This document shows positions 23,492-24,487 of a DNA stretch of 24,487 bases, one piece after another; the stretch's first letter is position 1, and each line of letters begins with the position of its first letter. The DNA is taken from assembly GCA_937927675.1 (NCBI GenBank), contig CALBSG010000037.1:1-24487 (forward strand), written 5' to 3'. Made by a program: the position numbers and the translations under genes. The notes under the pieces are model-generated. The model was not told the origin of the DNA and made no database searches. It was given only the letters and a program-made list of their open reading frames with translations. The DNA is from an uncultured Paracoccaceae bacterium (GTDB lineage: Bacteria; Pseudomonadota; Alphaproteobacteria; Rhodobacterales; Rhodobacteraceae).

Positions 23492-24211
23492 TTAGAGGCA
23501 GGCCTTGAACAAGGCGAGGGTATTTTCCCGCGTCATTTCAATCGGATTGCCGCCGCAAGACGGGTCTTCCAGCGCCATCTCGGTCAACTCGTCCAGATTT
23601 GGGTTGGTGACGCCCAAAGCGGTCAGGTTTTCCGGGATGTTCAGGGTCTTGCGCAGATCCATGATGGCGGCGCGGAAACCGTCAAACCCGCCTTTGATGC
23701 CCAGATAGGCGGCGGCTTTCTCGATCCGGTCCTCAATCGCGGCCCGGTTCATGTCCAGCACCATCGGCATCACGACGGCGTTGGTGGTGCCGTGGTGGGT
23801 GCCGTAAACCGCGCCGATCGGGTGGGAAAGGCTATGGATCGCGCCAAGGCCCTTCTGGAAGGCCACGGCCCCCATGGCGGCGGCGGACATCATATGCGCG
23901 CGGGCGTCCAGATCATTGGGGTTGGCGTAGACCTTGGGCAGGTTTTCAAACACCAGCCGCATGCCTTCCAAGGCGATGCCCTGGCTCATCGGGTGGTAGA
24001 AGGGGCTGGAATAGGCCTCAAGGCAATGGGCGAGCGCATCCATGCCGGTGCCGGCCGTGAGATGCGGCGGCAGGCTCATCGTCAGTTCCGGATCGATCAG
24101 GGCCAGACGCGGGATCAGGTACGGGCTGCCGATCGCGAGCTTGCGGCCGGAATCCATGATGATGACGCCGCCGCGGCTCACCTCGCTGCCGGTGCCCGAG
24201 GTGGTCGGCAC
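23492..24211 (-). CDS. Iron-containing (group III) alcohol dehydrogenase, 5'-truncated at a chimeric junction
   Basis: This is the C-terminal two-thirds of an iron-type NAD(P)-dependent alcohol dehydrogenase (about 240 aa of an expected 380). Recognisable sequence begins at VPTTSGTGSEVSRG. The metal ligands are present: the aspartate of LALIDPEL, and the histidines of GMDALAHCLEAY, AIHSLSHPIGA and GTHHGTTNA. The ~135-residue N-terminal nucleotide domain is absent. Upstream codons on this strand (SPAT and beyond) are the antisense of an ArgR/argG region and are not dehydrogenase sequence. The computed ATG at 24292 is therefore not its start. The gene is probably intact in the organism and broken here by the contig join. 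Substrate unknown. Confidence 0.9.
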   Translation of the reverse strand: MPTTSGTGSEVSRGGVIIMDSGRKLAIGSPYLIPRLALIDPELTMSLPPHLTAGTGMDALAHCLEAYSSPFYHPMSQGIALEGMRLVFENLPKVYANPNDLDARAHMMSAAAMGAVAFQKGLGAIHSLSHPIGAVYGTHHGTTNAVVMPMVLDMNRAAIEDRIEKAAAYLGIKGGFDGFRAAIMDLRKTLNIPENLTALGVTNPNLDELTEMALEDPSCGGNPIEMTRENTLALFKACL

Positions 24212-24299
24212 CGTCGCCGGTGATGACACCATCCTGGTGATCGCCCGGGAGGCGATGAGCGGAGCGCAACTGGCCGCCATGTTCGAGAACATCCGTTAA
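24201..24299 (+). CDS. argR: C-terminal fragment of arginine repressor ArgR
   Basis: Codons 24201-24299 read VVGTVAGDDTILVIAREAMS then GAQLAAMFENIR and stop. GT-[IV]-[AC]-GDDTI is the arginine-binding and hexamerisation motif of ArgR/AhrC C-terminal domains, where the GDD aspartates contact L-arginine. The preceding ~120 residues are missing: upstream in this frame is the antisense of the alcohol dehydrogenase. argG begins 21 bases after the stop, and argR-argG neighbours are known in several bacterial groups, which supports the identification from so short a piece. Confidence 0.8.
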   Translation: MVGTVAGDDTILVIAREAMSGAQLAAMFENIR

Positions 24300-24320
24300 G
24301 CAAGCAAAGGGAGAAACTTC

Positions 24321-24487
24321 ATGTCCGAGCGCGTCATCCTGGCCTATTCCGGCGGCCTCGACACCTCGATCATCCTGAAGTGGCTGCAGACGGAATATAA
24401 CGCCGAGGTCGTCACCTTCACCGCCGACCTGGGGCAGGGTGAGGAGCTGGCGCCCGCGCGCGAGAAGGCCCTGAAGATGGGCATCAA
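24321..24487 (+). CDS. argG: Argininosuccinate synthase, N-terminal fragment cut by the window end
   Basis: The first 55 residues, beginning MSERVILAYSGGLDTSIILK, contain the ATP-pyrophosphatase P-loop AYSGGLDTS (8-16) and the segment VVTFTADLGQGEEL, both diagnostic of ArgG, which ligates citrulline and aspartate in arginine biosynthesis. AAAGGGAG at 24306-24313 lies 7 nt before the ATG. The gene continues past the right edge. It follows the ArgR fragment and belongs with it, not with the genes to the left. Confidence 0.95.
   Translation, partial: MSERVILAYSGGLDTSIILKWLQTEYNAEVVTFTADLGQGEELAPAREKALKMGI

Noticed and set aside
24212..24292. Alcohol dehydrogenase starting at the ATG at 24292
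   Set aside because: Those codons are antisense to the ArgR tail and do not resemble the nucleotide-binding domain of the family.

Overview
The window reads as chromosomal DNA of an alphaproteobacterium, most likely order Rhodobacterales. The grounds are high GC, dense short-spaced operons, an SH3-domain secreted protein divergent from a D-2-hydroxyacid dehydrogenase, and a GCCTCCGGCGGG-type sequence in front of one start codon that I recall from many genomes of this group. There are no tRNA or rRNA genes, CRISPR arrays, insertion sequences or phage genes, and no gene-free stretch exceeds 300 bases. The length and both ends suggest it is a whole assembly contig rather than a cut from a longer one.

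Layout. (1) 1-276: a chimeric minus-strand ORF whose N-terminus is an M19 dipeptidase and whose remainder is a Rieske [2Fe-2S] domain. (2) 447-6712: a complete Dpp/Opp-type ABC peptide importer (binding protein, two permeases, two ATPases) ending in an M19 dipeptidase. (3) 6923-7141: a small glycine-zipper lipoprotein with a strong terminator, followed by a repeat-rich spacer. (4) 7310-10285, minus: lepA and an enolase-superfamily enzyme. (5) 10403-11107: a CbiX-like chelatase homologue. (6) 11136-17407, minus: a TetR regulator, an AruH-like aminotransferase, an AruI-like 2-ketoarginine decarboxylase, an atypical class III aminotransferase and a PuuA-like glutamine synthetase homologue. (7) 17557-22138: FieF-like cation exporter, SH3 protein, 2-hydroxyacid dehydrogenase, DMT permease and TerC-like membrane protein. 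(8) 22181-24211, minus: a DadA-like oxidoreductase and an iron-type alcohol dehydrogenase that has lost its N-terminus. (9) 24201-24487: the C-terminus of an arginine repressor and the start of argG.

The most interesting coherent system is the 11136-17407 cluster. Its first two enzymes match the arginine transaminase pathway (arginine to 2-ketoarginine to 4-guanidinobutyraldehyde). In place of the expected aldehyde dehydrogenase and guanidinobutyrase it carries a class III aminotransferase and a gamma-glutamyl ligase-type enzyme, which suggests a variant route. The last two genes appear to have their own promoter with a 12-bp perfect palindrome between the -35 and -10.

The clearest anomaly is that both termini are joins of unrelated genes (dipeptidase/Rieske on the left, alcohol dehydrogenase/ArgR-argG on the right), each at what looks like a short shared sequence. 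This is best explained by assembly chimerism at contig ends; the outermost ~180 and ~280 bases should not be trusted as neighbours of the rest.
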